41,624 nt of DNA from Bacteroidota bacterium (GCA_030698405.1 JAUYMU010000118.1:1-41624); one strand, 5' to 3'; shown: positions 1 to 8,624, counted from the stretch's first letter. Notes: a model not told the origin generated them from the letters alone. A program made the numbers and translations.

Positions 1-2013
1 CATTTTCATTGCATAGCTACTCCATCCACAGGCGTTATGTGCTTTTGCCACCACTTGATACCAACCAGACCGGGTAAACATGATGCTGGCGTAATGGCCA
101 TATGATGTTATTGTTACTCCGGATGACGGACTTGTTGCCCAATAGTAAGAATCGGGCATGCTACTAAAACTTGAGAGTTCGGCATAGTAAGTTGCCGGTT
201 GGTAAACACCTAAAGGCGAAGCGCCAGTAACGCTTGTGACTATTGGAGTACCGACCCAAACGGTTTTTTGCGGTAAGGTGACACTGCCACATGCGGAAAC
301 TAATCTCGCCCTTACCCAACTGCTACCATTGCCCGTAATAGAAAGATTACAGGAAGTAGTATTTTGACCCGAAGAAATGGCAAGGTTAGGGCCACATGAC
401 CATATAATGGAATCAGGCGCAGCGAGTGGTGTTATACTTAAGGTAGTACCAGAAGTACAAATGACTGAAGGTCCCGTAATTGGACCACCCATAGCCCGTA
501 TGACCGCAGCGTAGGCATTGACCCTACCATGTCCGTAAGTATTATCAAATCCGGAAGTACCCATATCTGTTGCGGTCTGTTGCAGAATAGTTAGTACTTG
601 TGCTTCCGTTAAATTCGGGTTCACCAACAACATTAAGGCGGCAACACCGGATACCTGTGGGCACGCAGCAGAAGTACCACCAAAGTCATTCATATAGTTG
701 CCACTTGTTTCTTCACCCAGGCTCCCCATCCTGTCGGTGGTTGTTACATTATTATTTGAATTAGCATCTCCACTTGGGGCAACCAAATCCATTGATGTTC
801 CGCGTTGACTATAATTGCAAATTGTTCCTTGATTTGTTATGGCACCAACCGTTACTACCCCATTCACACGACCAGGATATAATACATCTGTATCACCAGG
901 ATAGTTGTTCCCTGATGAAAAAACAACCACTGTGCCGTTGCCATTTCTCCCAAAAGTTCTGGCACTGTCAATCGCTGCAGTTATATCGTTGGAAGGGCTT
1001 CCTCCACCCCAGGAACAGCTGAGTACATCCGCCCGTCTCCAGGCCCAACCGATGGCTTCGGCAATTTCAATATTTGTCCCAAAACCCTCAATTCTTCTTC
1101 CTAACCCATCAATATAAGTTGCATCTGGGGCGATGTTTACAGGTAAAATATTTACATTACTTGCAACTCCCCTGATTCCAATTGTATTGTTTGATGCCGC
1201 TACAATACCTGCACAAGCCATACCATGGTATTTTGAATCCAAACTATTTGCATTTTGAGCCTCACCTTCTCCGGTAGCATTTCTTATGGTAAAACCTTCC
1301 AAAACGCGTGTCCCCATGTCTTCATGATTCCTGTCAACACCAACATCAATTACCGCAACCGTGATACATGAATTACCATTTGTTAAATTCCATGCCGGTT
1401 CAACATTAATATCAATCCCGGCCGTTCCCCCGTTTTGACCTGTATTTTTCAGGTAGTATTGTTGCGGGTACAGGGTATTATTAGCTCTATAATCAGATAA
1501 GAACTCAGGTTCACACCAAATGACATCATCCCTTGTGTCTAATTCGCTGACCAGCTTCAAGACTTCTTCCGAATGCGAAACATCGCACTTTAAGATATAT
1601 TTCCGATTACCTCCGCCGTCCTTAATTAATTTCCCATCATATTTATCCAAAACCTGTTGCAGGTTAACTTCTTGTTTGAACATTACCGCGATACGTGGTA
1701 AAATAATTACCATACCGTTTCCATCATCCCGGTAAACATTTGAAATATAATCATAATTCTCAGGTTGCAGTTTAGCCCCTCCTACTAAAAAGCGGTTATT
1801 TGGTATCTTTTTGAAAAATCCAATTTCCCCTTTTTGTAGTTTTTCTTCAAAAGCACTATTCTGTTTTTCAACCAACTGGCTATTTGGTTGTACAACGTAC
1901 AAGTTACTATCTAAGCTTAAATCAATCCTCGTCCCTTGATACCGATAAAAAGATTGGGCAAAAAGCAAAGTAGAAATAAAAACGATAAGGATTGTTGTAA
2001 AAACTTTTTTCAT
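1..2013 (-). CDS. Secreted subtilisin-family serine peptidase (S8), 3' end cut by window
   Basis: Secreted serine endopeptidase of family S8, open from its ATG at 2013 to the left edge (671 codons visible, no stop). The N-terminus is a signal peptide ending in LLFAQS, followed by a prodomain of about 180 residues. The catalytic Asp sits in VIDVGVD (about 1357-1377), the His in YHGMACAGI (about 1205-1231) and the Ser in GTSAACPQVSG (about 646-678). A beta-sandwich, PKD/Ig-like region follows, closely similar to that of the paralogue at 2564-4987 (shared ISSGQN and GSSWVRxRLV strings). The paralogue ends in a type IX secretion sorting domain, so this copy probably does too, beyond the window. 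It follows a small lipoprotein gene by 11 nt, so the two are probably one transcription unit. Substrate unknown. Confidence 0.9.
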   Translation of the reverse strand, partial: MKKVFTTILIVFISTLLFAQSFYRYQGTRIDLSLDSNLYVVQPNSQLVEKQNSAFEEKLQKGEIGFFKKIPNNRFLVGGAKLQPENYDYISNVYRDDGNGMVIILPRIAVMFKQEVNLQQVLDKYDGKLIKDGGGNRKYILKCDVSHSEEVLKLVSELDTRDDVIWCEPEFLSDYRANNTLYPQQYYLKNTGQNGGTAGIDINVEPAWNLTNGNSCITVAVIDVGVDRNHEDMGTRVLEGFTIRNATGEGEAQNANSLDSKYHGMACAGIVAASNNTIGIRGVASNVNILPVNIAPDATYIDGLGRRIEGFGTNIEIAEAIGWAWRRADVLSCSWGGGSPSNDITAAIDSARTFGRNGNGTVVVFSSGNNYPGDTDVLYPGRVNGVVTVGAITNQGTICNYSQRGTSMDLVAPSGDANSNNNVTTTDRMGSLGEETSGNYMNDFGGTSAACPQVSGVAALMLLVNPNLTEAQVLTILQQTATDMGTSGFDNTYGHGRVNAYAAVIRAMGGPITGPSVICTSGTTLSITPLAAPDSIIWSCGPNLAISSGQNTTSCNLSITGNGSSWVRARLVSACGSVTLPQKTVWVGTPIVTSVTGASPLGVYQPATYYAELSSFSSMPDSYYWATSPSSGVTITSYGHYASIMFTRSGWYQVVAKAHNACGWSSYAMKM

Positions 2014-2024
2014 AATCTGAGATT

Positions 2025-2375
2025 TTAATTGTTACAAAATTCTATAGATGATGCAAACTGTGGAAAAGTACAAGGTTGGGTCGAAATAGGATTCCCGAAT
2101 TCTTCGTATTCAATAACTTTAAAATATACAACATCTCCCACCTTTAATGTACCCACGTATAAATCCGGATTAAAAGATATTGTGTTGCCTACTTCAAGCT
2201 CACCATCTTTAATGGTTTCGACAATTTCTATAATATTCTGGCATCCACTCCCCTGATTTAGGCTTACAACCTTTCCCTGATAGCATAGTGGATCCCGTTC
2301 ATCTTTTTCGCACCCTGCTCCCATTAAAGTAAAGAGCAGGAAAATAAAACTGATTTTTAAGATTGTTGTTTTCAT
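2025..2375 (-). CDS. Small lipoprotein paired with subtilase (copy A)
   Basis: A 116-residue predicted lipoprotein: MKTTILK start, hydrophobic stretch and lipobox MGAGC with the acylated Cys at about residue 22, followed by charged EKDERD. The mature part of about 95 residues contains GKVVSL, an EVGNTISF strand and a VGDVVYFKV strand, a pattern that looks like a small all-beta barrel. I do not recognise the family. It is a paralogue of the lipoprotein at 5000-5449, with nearly the same signal peptide and the same position immediately before a subtilase gene. The recurring pairing suggests a function linked to the peptidase, such as inhibitor, immunity or surface partner, but this is inference only. 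Confidence 0.75.
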   Translation of the reverse strand: MKTTILKISFIFLLFTLMGAGCEKDERDPLCYQGKVVSLNQGSGCQNIIEIVETIKDGELEVGNTISFNPDLYVGTLKVGDVVYFKVIEYEEFGNPISTQPCTFPQFASSIEFCNN

Positions 2376-2520
2376 TGTTTTTGGTTTTTAAATTAAATAA
2401 ACATATACTATTGATTCTGAAAACCGCTAAAAGGTTGCCTCGGGCAAGCTATGTTTGTCAACATAAAAAAAGATAAGGAAAAATGTTGGCTTTAATAAGG
2501 CTGCAACAATAATTAAGAAA

Positions 2521-2556
2521 ATGGATTCCATCCCCCTTTCGAAGGATGGAATCCAT
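2521..2556 (-). terminator. Perfect 13-bp hairpin terminator after subtilase copy B
   Basis: Arms 2521-2533 and 2544-2556 are perfectly complementary (ATGGATTCCATCC / GGATGGAATCCAT) with a 10-nt loop. On the minus strand the hairpin is followed by a T-rich tract and lies 7 nt past the stop codon of the subtilase at 2564. A near-identical hairpin with one mismatch occurs at 5664-5695. Confidence 0.75.
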
Positions 2557-2563
2557 TGAGTGC

Positions 2564-4987
2564 TTAATGTTTTACAATTAACTTTTCGGTGAGTATTTTA
2601 TCACCAATCTTAGCCCGCACAATATACACACCATCTTTCCAGCCCGAGGTCTGTATTTTTGTAGTGTTTACTGTAAGCTTATTTGTTTTAGCTTTTAATG
2701 CCTGTGTTTGGTCGAAGACTTCCAGTTCCCATTCAACCACCTTATCTGCTTTTTCTTTTTTTGTACTTTCAATTTTAATTGTTGTTTCGCCGGAAGCCGG
2801 GTTGGGCGACAGAGAAAGTAGGTACTCTTGTTCTATTACCACAACATAAACCGGAGCCGATAAATCTGTAGAACCACATCCATCTCCCAGACTTTCCACG
2901 CTTGTGCGTAACCGAACAGTGCCAGGCTGATGAAATATATACATTTTACCTTCATCACCGTAGTCGTATTCATCGTGATATATTCCCCCATCGTCCAAAT
3001 ACCATGTCCAATCAAAATTCCCAATCAGACCTCCATATAAATTAGTGTTTTTGTCATAAAAAACAATATCCTGCTCCGTGTAAATTGTATATTCTTTTGC
3101 GGCAGGTTCACCATAGGCAGTTGTCCAAATATAGCTATTATAGGCATCAGAAACAATTTCAGGGTCAATTGGGTTACCTGCCCAAACAATCTTATCTGGT
3201 AATGTATTGCTGTCACAATCTGTAACCAACCTTACCCTTACCCAGCTGCTGCCAGTGCCGCTGTGCGAGAACGTACAGGATGCAGTATTTTGCCCCGATG
3301 ATATGGCTAGGTTTGATCCGCATGTCCAAATGATGGAATCAAATGCAGCAGGAGGCGTTACAGTATAGGTAGCGCCGGATGTGCAGACGAATGAAGACCC
3401 TGTAACTGGATCACCCAAAACCCGTATTACTGCAGCGTAGGCATTGACCCGGCCATGTCCATAAGTGTTATCAAATCCGGAAGTACCCATATCTGTTGCG
3501 GTTTGTTGTAGGATAGTTCGAACTTGCGCTTCCGTTAAATTCGGGTTCACCGACAACATTAATGCGGCAACACCTGATACCTGTGGGCATGCAGCAGAGG
3601 TTCCATTAAAATTATCGTAATAATTGCCACCGACAAAACCGGCACTGCCTTCCCTATCTATAGTCCTTACATCTCCGGGAACACCACCTGAAGGTGCGAC
3701 TAAATCCATAGAAATTCCTCTGCAACTGTAATTATGAATATTGCCGTTTTTATCAATTGCTCCAACAGTAATCACTCCATCAACACTAGCCGGAAAACGA
3801 ACTGGAAGGTGGCTAAATGGACTTTCATCATTGCCAGAGGCAAAAACAACAACACATCCTAAGTGATTTATTCCTTGTGTCCTTCCTTGCGTTCTGGCCC
3901 GTCCAATAGCTTGTGTGACTGCCGCAAAATTAGCAGTTGGATCAGTAAAACTCCAAGAGTTACTAATAATATCTGCTTCTGCATCATCCCAGGCAAAATC
4001 AATGGCATTTACAATATCTTGAATATCTTCCGCATAAACAACTTGTCCTAAATAAATGAACCAGTCATTAAAGATATTTATCGGAATAATATCTACTTCA
4101 GGAGCAATGCCCCTTATCCCCAAAGAATTATGGGTTGCCCCTATTATTCCCGCACAACACTGGCCATGTCCAACACGACTGCCGGTAGGATCATTTTCGT
4201 TTGGACCGCCATGCGTATCTGGATTTGGCAGTGAAAATTGAGGGGTAAACCCCGGCAACACCCTACCATTTAAATCTTCATGATCTTCAACACCATCGTC
4301 AATCACCGCAACTGTAATCGGGCAGCTTCCGGTTGTTAAGCCCCAGGCTTCCGGTGCATTTATATCGATTCCGGATGTTCCCCCAAGCTGCCCCGTGTTA
4401 TTCAAATAATATTGTTCGCTATACTTTGGGTCGTTGATCTGGTGTTTTTCCCTTGGGGCAATAAAGTTTGGATGGCAATACTCAACCAATCCACTTTCAT
4501 AAATGAGGTTAGAATAGTCAAGCAGCTTATCCCAATCCGCCGTTTCTAAAACATAGGTGTTATACTTTGTCCGATTTTTAAGAGAGACCTTATTGTTTGC
4601 CAGCTTGAGGATATCTTCTATCGAAGCATTGTTCTTCGGCTGCATAAGGATCTCGCCGGTAAGAAAAAGAGGCAAATCCCCTAACTGGTAAACCGGCATT
4701 GCATTTGAAAATTCCTTATATTCTTTTACCTTTTTTGCATTAACCAGAATATCATTAGAGATAGCAATCCCGAGATCGCTCTTCATTCTTGTTAATTCTT
4801 TAAGATTTCTTTCACTTTTTATGTTCTGTGAATTTTCAAAATCAAACTCTTTTTGAAGCTTTACTACAAAAGCATTAGTTTGCTGCTTTAGATAGTGCTT
4901 TTTACCGGCTGACCAATAGTAATCGTTTTGTGCATATACAAACGATGTCAAAAAAATCACGATTAAGGTTAGATTTATTTTTTTCAT
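2564..4987 (-). CDS. Secreted subtilisin-family peptidase (S8) with type IX sorting domain
   Basis: Complete 807-residue secreted serine peptidase. Signal peptide 1-19 (ends FVYAQ), prodomain to about 180, catalytic domain about 195-520, a PKD/Ig-like region about 530-720, and a C-terminal type IX secretion sorting domain about 725-807 (LSLSPNPASGETTI, ending TEKLIVKH). The catalytic triad is visible: Asp about 230 in AVIDDGV, His about 274 in GHGQCCAG, Ser about 464 in GTSAACPQVSG; the oxyanion Asn is in FASGND at about 386. It should be exported by Sec, then moved across the outer membrane by the type IX system. The gene starts 12 nt after the lipoprotein gene at 5000-5449 and ends in the hairpin at 2521-2556, forming a two-gene unit that is duplicated at 1-2375. 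Confidence 0.95.
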   Translation of the reverse strand: MKKINLTLIVIFLTSFVYAQNDYYWSAGKKHYLKQQTNAFVVKLQKEFDFENSQNIKSERNLKELTRMKSDLGIAISNDILVNAKKVKEYKEFSNAMPVYQLGDLPLFLTGEILMQPKNNASIEDILKLANNKVSLKNRTKYNTYVLETADWDKLLDYSNLIYESGLVEYCHPNFIAPREKHQINDPKYSEQYYLNNTGQLGGTSGIDINAPEAWGLTTGSCPITVAVIDDGVEDHEDLNGRVLPGFTPQFSLPNPDTHGGPNENDPTGSRVGHGQCCAGIIGATHNSLGIRGIAPEVDIIPINIFNDWFIYLGQVVYAEDIQDIVNAIDFAWDDAEADIISNSWSFTDPTANFAAVTQAIGRARTQGRTQGINHLGCVVVFASGNDESPFSHLPVRFPASVDGVITVGAIDKNGNIHNYSCRGISMDLVAPSGGVPGDVRTIDREGSAGFVGGNYYDNFNGTSAACPQVSGVAALMLSVNPNLTEAQVRTILQQTATDMGTSGFDNTYGHGRVNAYAAVIRVLGDPVTGSSFVCTSGATYTVTPPAAFDSIIWTCGSNLAISSGQNTASCTFSHSGTGSSWVRVRLVTDCDSNTLPDKIVWAGNPIDPEIVSDAYNSYIWTTAYGEPAAKEYTIYTEQDIVFYDKNTNLYGGLIGNFDWTWYLDDGGIYHDEYDYGDEGKMYIFHQPGTVRLRTSVESLGDGCGSTDLSAPVYVVVIEQEYLLSLSPNPASGETTIKIESTKKEKADKVVEWELEVFDQTQALKAKTNKLTVNTTKIQTSGWKDGVYIVRAKIGDKILTEKLIVKH

Positions 4988-4999
4988 GTTGTTAGACTT

Positions 5000-5449
5000 T
5001 TATTTGTAACTAATGATTTTTGTAATTATTAATGGAGCATTTGTGGGAGATATAATGTTTGTTGGACATATAAGAGGAGGATTTGATGAAATGAATAAGT
5101 TTTCTTTTTCTTCATTTGTCAATTCCCTATATTCAAAATAGAACCAAGTTCCAATAGTTTGAGGGACAGATTCATGGATTCCTATTTTTGAAAAATACGG
5201 AACGCCAATGGCATTCCTATAGGTTATCGCTTCATCTTCCTTTCCCGGTTCGGAAAATGTTCCGGGTAATCCAATTCCGCTTGGGTTTTCTACCTCAATC
5301 AGAACAATTTCTCCATAACACCCTCCGGTAACTTCAATAATTTTACCTTGTGCATGGTATGGAGCTAGTTCTTCTTCTTTTTCGCACCCTGCCCCCATTA
5401 AAGTCAGGAACAGGAAAATAAAACTGATTTTTAAAAGTGTAGTTTTCAT
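5000..5449 (-). CDS. Small lipoprotein paired with subtilase (copy B)
   Basis: A 149-residue predicted lipoprotein with signal MKTTLLK, lipobox MGAGC and acidic residues EKEEE just after the Cys. The mature part has a GKIIEVTGG-type opening like copy A (2025-2375), then diverges and is about 30 residues longer, with an EPGKEDEA loop and a FYFEYREL segment. Family not recognised. It is the first gene of the minus-strand pair with the subtilase at 2564-4987 (12-nt gap). A TAAATTTG -7-like element lies 37 nt upstream. The lipoproteins have diverged more than the subtilases, as expected of a partner under different selection, though this is only an eye comparison. Confidence 0.75.
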   Translation of the reverse strand: MKTTLLKISFIFLFLTLMGAGCEKEEELAPYHAQGKIIEVTGGCYGEIVLIEVENPSGIGLPGTFSEPGKEDEAITYRNAIGVPYFSKIGIHESVPQTIGTWFYFEYRELTNEEKENLFISSNPPLICPTNIISPTNAPLIITKIISYK

Positions 5450-5485
5450 GATTTTTTTGAATTAATTGTTATAAAACGAGTGCTA

Positions 5486-5493
5486 CAAATTTA
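5486..5493 (-). promoter_or_regulatory. Putative -7 element for lipoprotein-subtilase pair B
   Basis: On the minus strand this reads TAAATTTG, matching the Bacteroidota -7 consensus TAnnTTTG, 37 nt before the ATG at 5449. No clear TTTG -33 partner was found at the usual 19-21 nt spacing. Confidence 0.4.
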
Positions 5494-5763
5494 CTTTTTG
5501 GCAGGTAGATGGTCTTGAGGGGTGAGGTCGTTCCATGTTTTTGGTTTTTAAGTTAGTCGAAATTAATAAACATATAGTGAAGATTCCAAAACCCGACAAA
5601 AGGTTGCGTTGGACAAGCAATGTTTGGGAACATAAAACAGGCTGCAACGATAATAAACGAAAAGAATTCCATCCCCCTTTCGAAGGATGGAATCCATTAA
5701 ATGAGAAGTGTTATCTTTCGAAACAGTGAGAACAACGACGAGCCTTCGTCCGAAATATTTCCT

Positions 5764-5771
5764 TAAATTTG
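5764..5771 (+). promoter_or_regulatory. Putative -7 element upstream of nucleotidyltransferase
   Basis: TAAATTTG matches TAnnTTTG and lies 19 nt before the ATG at 5791. No convincing -33 element is visible. Confidence 0.4.
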
Positions 5772-5790
5772 CCGGAAAGTATAATATTTC

Positions 5791-6129
5791 ATGACAGGAC
5801 TAAACTACATACCATTAATCGTTGAAAAACTAAAACCAATAAAGCCAGAAAAGATCATCCTTTTTGGTTCCTATGCCTATGGCGCACCCACAGATAGCAG
5901 TGATTTAGATATTTTAGTAGTTACCAGTGACATAACAATCCCTTCAAGTTTTGCTGAAAAAAGTAAAATATACCTAAAAATATCGCAAGCTATTTCTGAA
6001 ATTAAAAAAGAGTTTCCGGTTGATTTAATTGTACATACAAAAGGAATGCATCAGAAATTCGTTGAAAACAACAGCCTTTTTGCCCAGGAACTTCTTTTAA
6101 AAGGGAAAGTACTTTATGAAAATTTCTGA
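5791..6129 (+). CDS. Minimal nucleotidyltransferase (MNT/KNTase-like)
   Basis: A 112-residue stand-alone nucleotidyltransferase fold. The signature GSYAYG (26-31) followed by SDLDILV with Asp38 and Asp40 is the NTP- and metal-binding motif of the DNA polymerase beta superfamily, and a third acidic residue is likely in FPVDLIV (about residue 77). Such small proteins usually pair with a HEPN-domain protein in MNT-HEPN modules, where the nucleotidyltransferase can AMPylate the toxin. No HEPN-like gene (no RxxxxH protein) is adjacent; the next gene is a Nudix-like protein that overlaps it by 14 nt if its first ATG is used. The role is therefore uncertain: an orphan MNT or an unusual pair. Confidence 0.8.
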   Translation: MTGLNYIPLIVEKLKPIKPEKIILFGSYAYGAPTDSSDLDILVVTSDITIPSSFAEKSKIYLKISQAISEIKKEFPVDLIVHTKGMHQKFVENNSLFAQELLLKGKVLYENF

Positions 6130-6613
6130 AATGAGCAATCCATCTATTAAAACACTTTCATTCATTTTCGATAACAAAACCGATCACATCCTCTTTCTGC
6201 AAATTGCCGATGATGGCCCTTTGAAACGGAAACATTCAGGCATAAAAGGTGAAATTGGCATAGCTGAAGACATGAATGCAGCCGCCATCCGTAACATTCA
6301 GGAGTCGAGCGGTCTGATAGTTTCTGAGGCTGTTTTGCGCGGGGTGGTAAAAACCACCCAGGCTTCGACAGGCTCAGCCACCGTTTATTTGGTTTACGAA
6401 TCGTCAAAATTTTCAGGAACATTGGAAAACAAAATTCCGGGGCGGTTGAAATGGGTGGATATCCTGAATATTTTCAACCTGCAAATGGAAAGCCTGGTTC
6501 AGGAAATAATGCCCAACCTGCTCGATGGCGAAAGCTTTTTTGAAGGCACTGTCCATCTGAACGATCTGGACGAAGTGCAAAGTTCTGACATCAGAATCTG
6601 CAACACAATTTGA
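6116..6613 (+). CDS. Nudix-fold protein with degenerate catalytic box
   Basis: 165 residues in a Nudix hydrolase arrangement. The box reads G45-x5-E51-x7-R59 and ends ESSG at 63-66, with the spacing of the GX5EX7REUXEEXGU signature. However, the Glu after Arg59 is Asn60 and the second Glu of the EE pair is Ser64, both metal ligands in active members. The C-terminal half (GRLKWVDIL and a FFEGTVHL strand) resembles 8-oxo-dGTP/MutT-type family members. It may be inactive or use altered chemistry. The start is either ATG 6116, overlapping the nucleotidyltransferase by 14 nt, or ATG 6131, one base after that gene's stop; both indicate translational coupling. DNA primase follows after 56 nt. Confidence 0.7.
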   Translation: MKISEMSNPSIKTLSFIFDNKTDHILFLQIADDGPLKRKHSGIKGEIGIAEDMNAAAIRNIQESSGLIVSEAVLRGVVKTTQASTGSATVYLVYESSKFSGTLENKIPGRLKWVDILNIFNLQMESLVQEIMPNLLDGESFFEGTVHLNDLDEVQSSDIRICNTI

Positions 6614-6656
6614 TCAACCCAAAGCCATTTCGCTGCAATCTCAACTTTTAAATTTT

Positions 6657-6664
6657 TACATTTG
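6657..6664 (+). promoter_or_regulatory. -7 element only 5 nt before dnaG start
   Basis: TACATTTG is an exact TAnnTTTG match that ends at 6664, while the dnaG ATG begins at 6670. Transcription from it would start at or within a few bases of the start codon, so the mRNA would be leaderless or nearly so. A weak TTTCG lies further upstream. Confidence 0.5.
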
Positions 6665-6669
6665 CAGCA

Positions 6670-8619
6670 ATGATCGATCCATCTACCATAGAGCGAATAT
6701 TGGATGCAGCAAACATTTCGGATGTTGTGTCGGAGTTTGTCACCCTCAAAAAACGGGGAGTCAACCAGCTCGGTCTTTGCCCGTTCCACAACGAAAAAAC
6801 GCCTTCGTTTACCGTTTCGCCTGCCAAAGGAATTTTTAAATGTTTCGGCTGCGGAAAAGGTGGAAACTCGGTGAACTTTGTGATGGAACTGGAGCAGCTC
6901 AGTTATCCGGATGCACTGCGATGGCTGGCAAAAAAATTCCACATCGAGATTGAAGAAAAGGAGGAGTCGCAGGAAGAAAAGCAACTGAAGGACGAGCGCG
7001 AAAGCATGATGATTGTTTCTGCATTCGCGCAAAGATATTTCAGCAGATATTTGCTGAAGGAGAATGAAGGCCGCACCATTGGCCTGAGTTACCTGCGCGA
7101 AAGGGGAATCCGCGACGACATCATTACCAAATTTGAACTTGGTTTTTGCCCCGACGGAAAAGATATTTTTACACAGGCGGCACAGCGGGAAGGTTACAAA
7201 ATGGATTTCCTGGAGAAAACCGGACTGACCATCAAACGTGAAGATTGGGTGCGCGACCGTTTTGGCGGACGGGTGATTTTTCCGGTTCACAATGTGGCCG
7301 GGAGGGTGATTGCCTTTGGTGGAAGAACCCTGACCAACGATAAGAAAGTTGCGAAATACCTCAACTCGCCCGAGTCGGAAATTTACCACAAAGGCCGCAC
7401 GCTTTATGGCATTTATCAGGCAAAACGGGATATTACAAAACTCGACAAGTGCTATCTGGTAGAAGGTTATACCGATGTTTTGTCGTTTCATCAGGCGGGA
7501 ATCGAAAATGTGGTGGCTTCGTCAGGAACATCACTCACCATCGACCAAATCAGGCTGATCAGGCGCTTTTCGCCCAACATTACCATTGTGTATGATGGCG
7601 ATGATGCCGGAATAAAAGCTTCGCTTCGGGGAATCGACATGGTTTTGGAGGAAGGCATCAACGTAAAAGTTTTACCTCTGCCGCGCGGTGAAGACCCCGA
7701 TTCGTTCGCCCGCTCGATGAGCGCAGGTGAACTGACTGAATACATCAAAGCCAACGAAACCGACTTTATAAAATTCAAGACGCAGCTTTTGATGGAAACC
7801 GTTGAAAATGATCCGGTTTCGAAAGCAAAGCTGATCAATGAAATTGTGCGATCGATCTCTGTTATTCCTGATACCATAACCCGAACCATATACATCAAGG
7901 AATGCAGCCGTTTGATGGATGTTCAGGAAGCTGTTTTGTACTCCGAAATCAGGAAAATTCAGAACAAACAATCGGAAGAACATACCCGGAAGGAACTTCA
8001 GGAGATACAAATACAGGCTTCAAAACCAGCCGCTCCGGTTACTCAAAAAAAAGTGGCCAATCATTTTGAAACCGAAGAACGTGAGATCATCCGTGTTCTC
8101 CTGAAATATTTTCATCAGGAAGCATTCGATATTGAAGACGAGGAAACCCACGAAATGAAATCCTACACCGTGGGATATTATGTACTTTCAGAACTTCAAA
8201 GCGACGGACTGACTTCGGTGGATCCCACTTTCAGTTTCATTATTGCAACGCTGGAAGAAAATGTTGACAACAAGGATTTTGATCCGGTAAAGTTTTTCAC
8301 ACAGCATCCTGATACTGAAATAAGTCAGTTCGCCAGCAACATCATGGCCGACAAATACGTCGAAAGCAAAAGATGGAGCAAAGGCGGGGCTTTTATCGAA
8401 ACAGAAAGTGAACTTTTGTATCTTTTGGTTCCGAAACTGGTTCAGGAATACAAATCGAAAAAAGTTAAATTGATGCTGAAAAAACTCGAACAACAAATCA
8501 ACGAAGCCAGCAAAAACAACGATACCGAAAAACTAATGGAATATATGGGCCAGCACATGAAACTGAAAGAAGTATTGAAAGATCTTTCGGTATTGCTTGG
8601 ATTTAGAACAATTAGCTAA
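6670..8619 (+). CDS. dnaG: DNA primase DnaG
   Basis: 649-residue DnaG-type primase that makes RNA primers at the replication fork. The N-terminal zinc-binding domain has Cys37-x2-His40 and Cys58-x2-Cys61 (LCPFHNEKTPSF, KCFGCGKGG). The catalytic core carries the conserved RVIFPV and FGGRTL segments, then the Toprim motifs: Glu265 in LVEGYTD and Asp309/Asp311 in VYDGDDAG. The C-terminal region of about 200 residues is the variable helicase-interacting domain and ends in a coiled-coil-rich segment. The N-terminus MIDPSTIERI is the usual family start, so the ATG at 6670 is firm even though a promoter element lies just before it. The PNPOx-like gene follows after 5 nt. Confidence 0.97.
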   Translation: MIDPSTIERILDAANISDVVSEFVTLKKRGVNQLGLCPFHNEKTPSFTVSPAKGIFKCFGCGKGGNSVNFVMELEQLSYPDALRWLAKKFHIEIEEKEESQEEKQLKDERESMMIVSAFAQRYFSRYLLKENEGRTIGLSYLRERGIRDDIITKFELGFCPDGKDIFTQAAQREGYKMDFLEKTGLTIKREDWVRDRFGGRVIFPVHNVAGRVIAFGGRTLTNDKKVAKYLNSPESEIYHKGRTLYGIYQAKRDITKLDKCYLVEGYTDVLSFHQAGIENVVASSGTSLTIDQIRLIRRFSPNITIVYDGDDAGIKASLRGIDMVLEEGINVKVLPLPRGEDPDSFARSMSAGELTEYIKANETDFIKFKTQLLMETVENDPVSKAKLINEIVRSISVIPDTITRTIYIKECSRLMDVQEAVLYSEIRKIQNKQSEEHTRKELQEIQIQASKPAAPVTQKKVANHFETEEREIIRVLLKYFHQEAFDIEDEETHEMKSYTVGYYVLSELQSDGLTSVDPTFSFIIATLEENVDNKDFDPVKFFTQHPDTEISQFASNIMADKYVESKRWSKGGAFIETESELLYLLVPKLVQEYKSKKVKLMLKKLEQQINEASKNNDTEKLMEYMGQHMKLKEVLKDLSVLLGFRTIS

Positions 8620-8624
8620 AAACT

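Larger units (their letters stand above)
5450..5790. repeat. 341-nt gene gap with duplicated leader, hairpin and gene remnant
   Basis: About 5532-5712 is a diverged copy of 2371-2580, the spacer between the two subtilase modules. Shared pieces include a gtttttggttttta start, an AAAGGTTGC segment, a GGCTGCAACgAT segment and the hairpin (arms 5664-5674 and 5685-5695, one mismatch). Just past the hairpin, 5698-5721 read on the minus strand ends in RKITLLI-stop, placed exactly where the intact subtilase ends KLIVKH-stop. This looks like the stub of a further subtilase copy. The rest (5450-5531) is AT-rich leader for the lipoprotein. Confidence 0.6.

Noticed and set aside
5791-6613. MNT-HEPN toxin-antitoxin pair
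   Set aside because: The neighbour has no HEPN RxxxxH motif; it is a Nudix-fold protein.
6499-7491. 330-residue minus-strand ORF opposite dnaG
   Set aside because: It is a shadow of dnaG and the Nudix gene, which have clear domain motifs; no features of its own.
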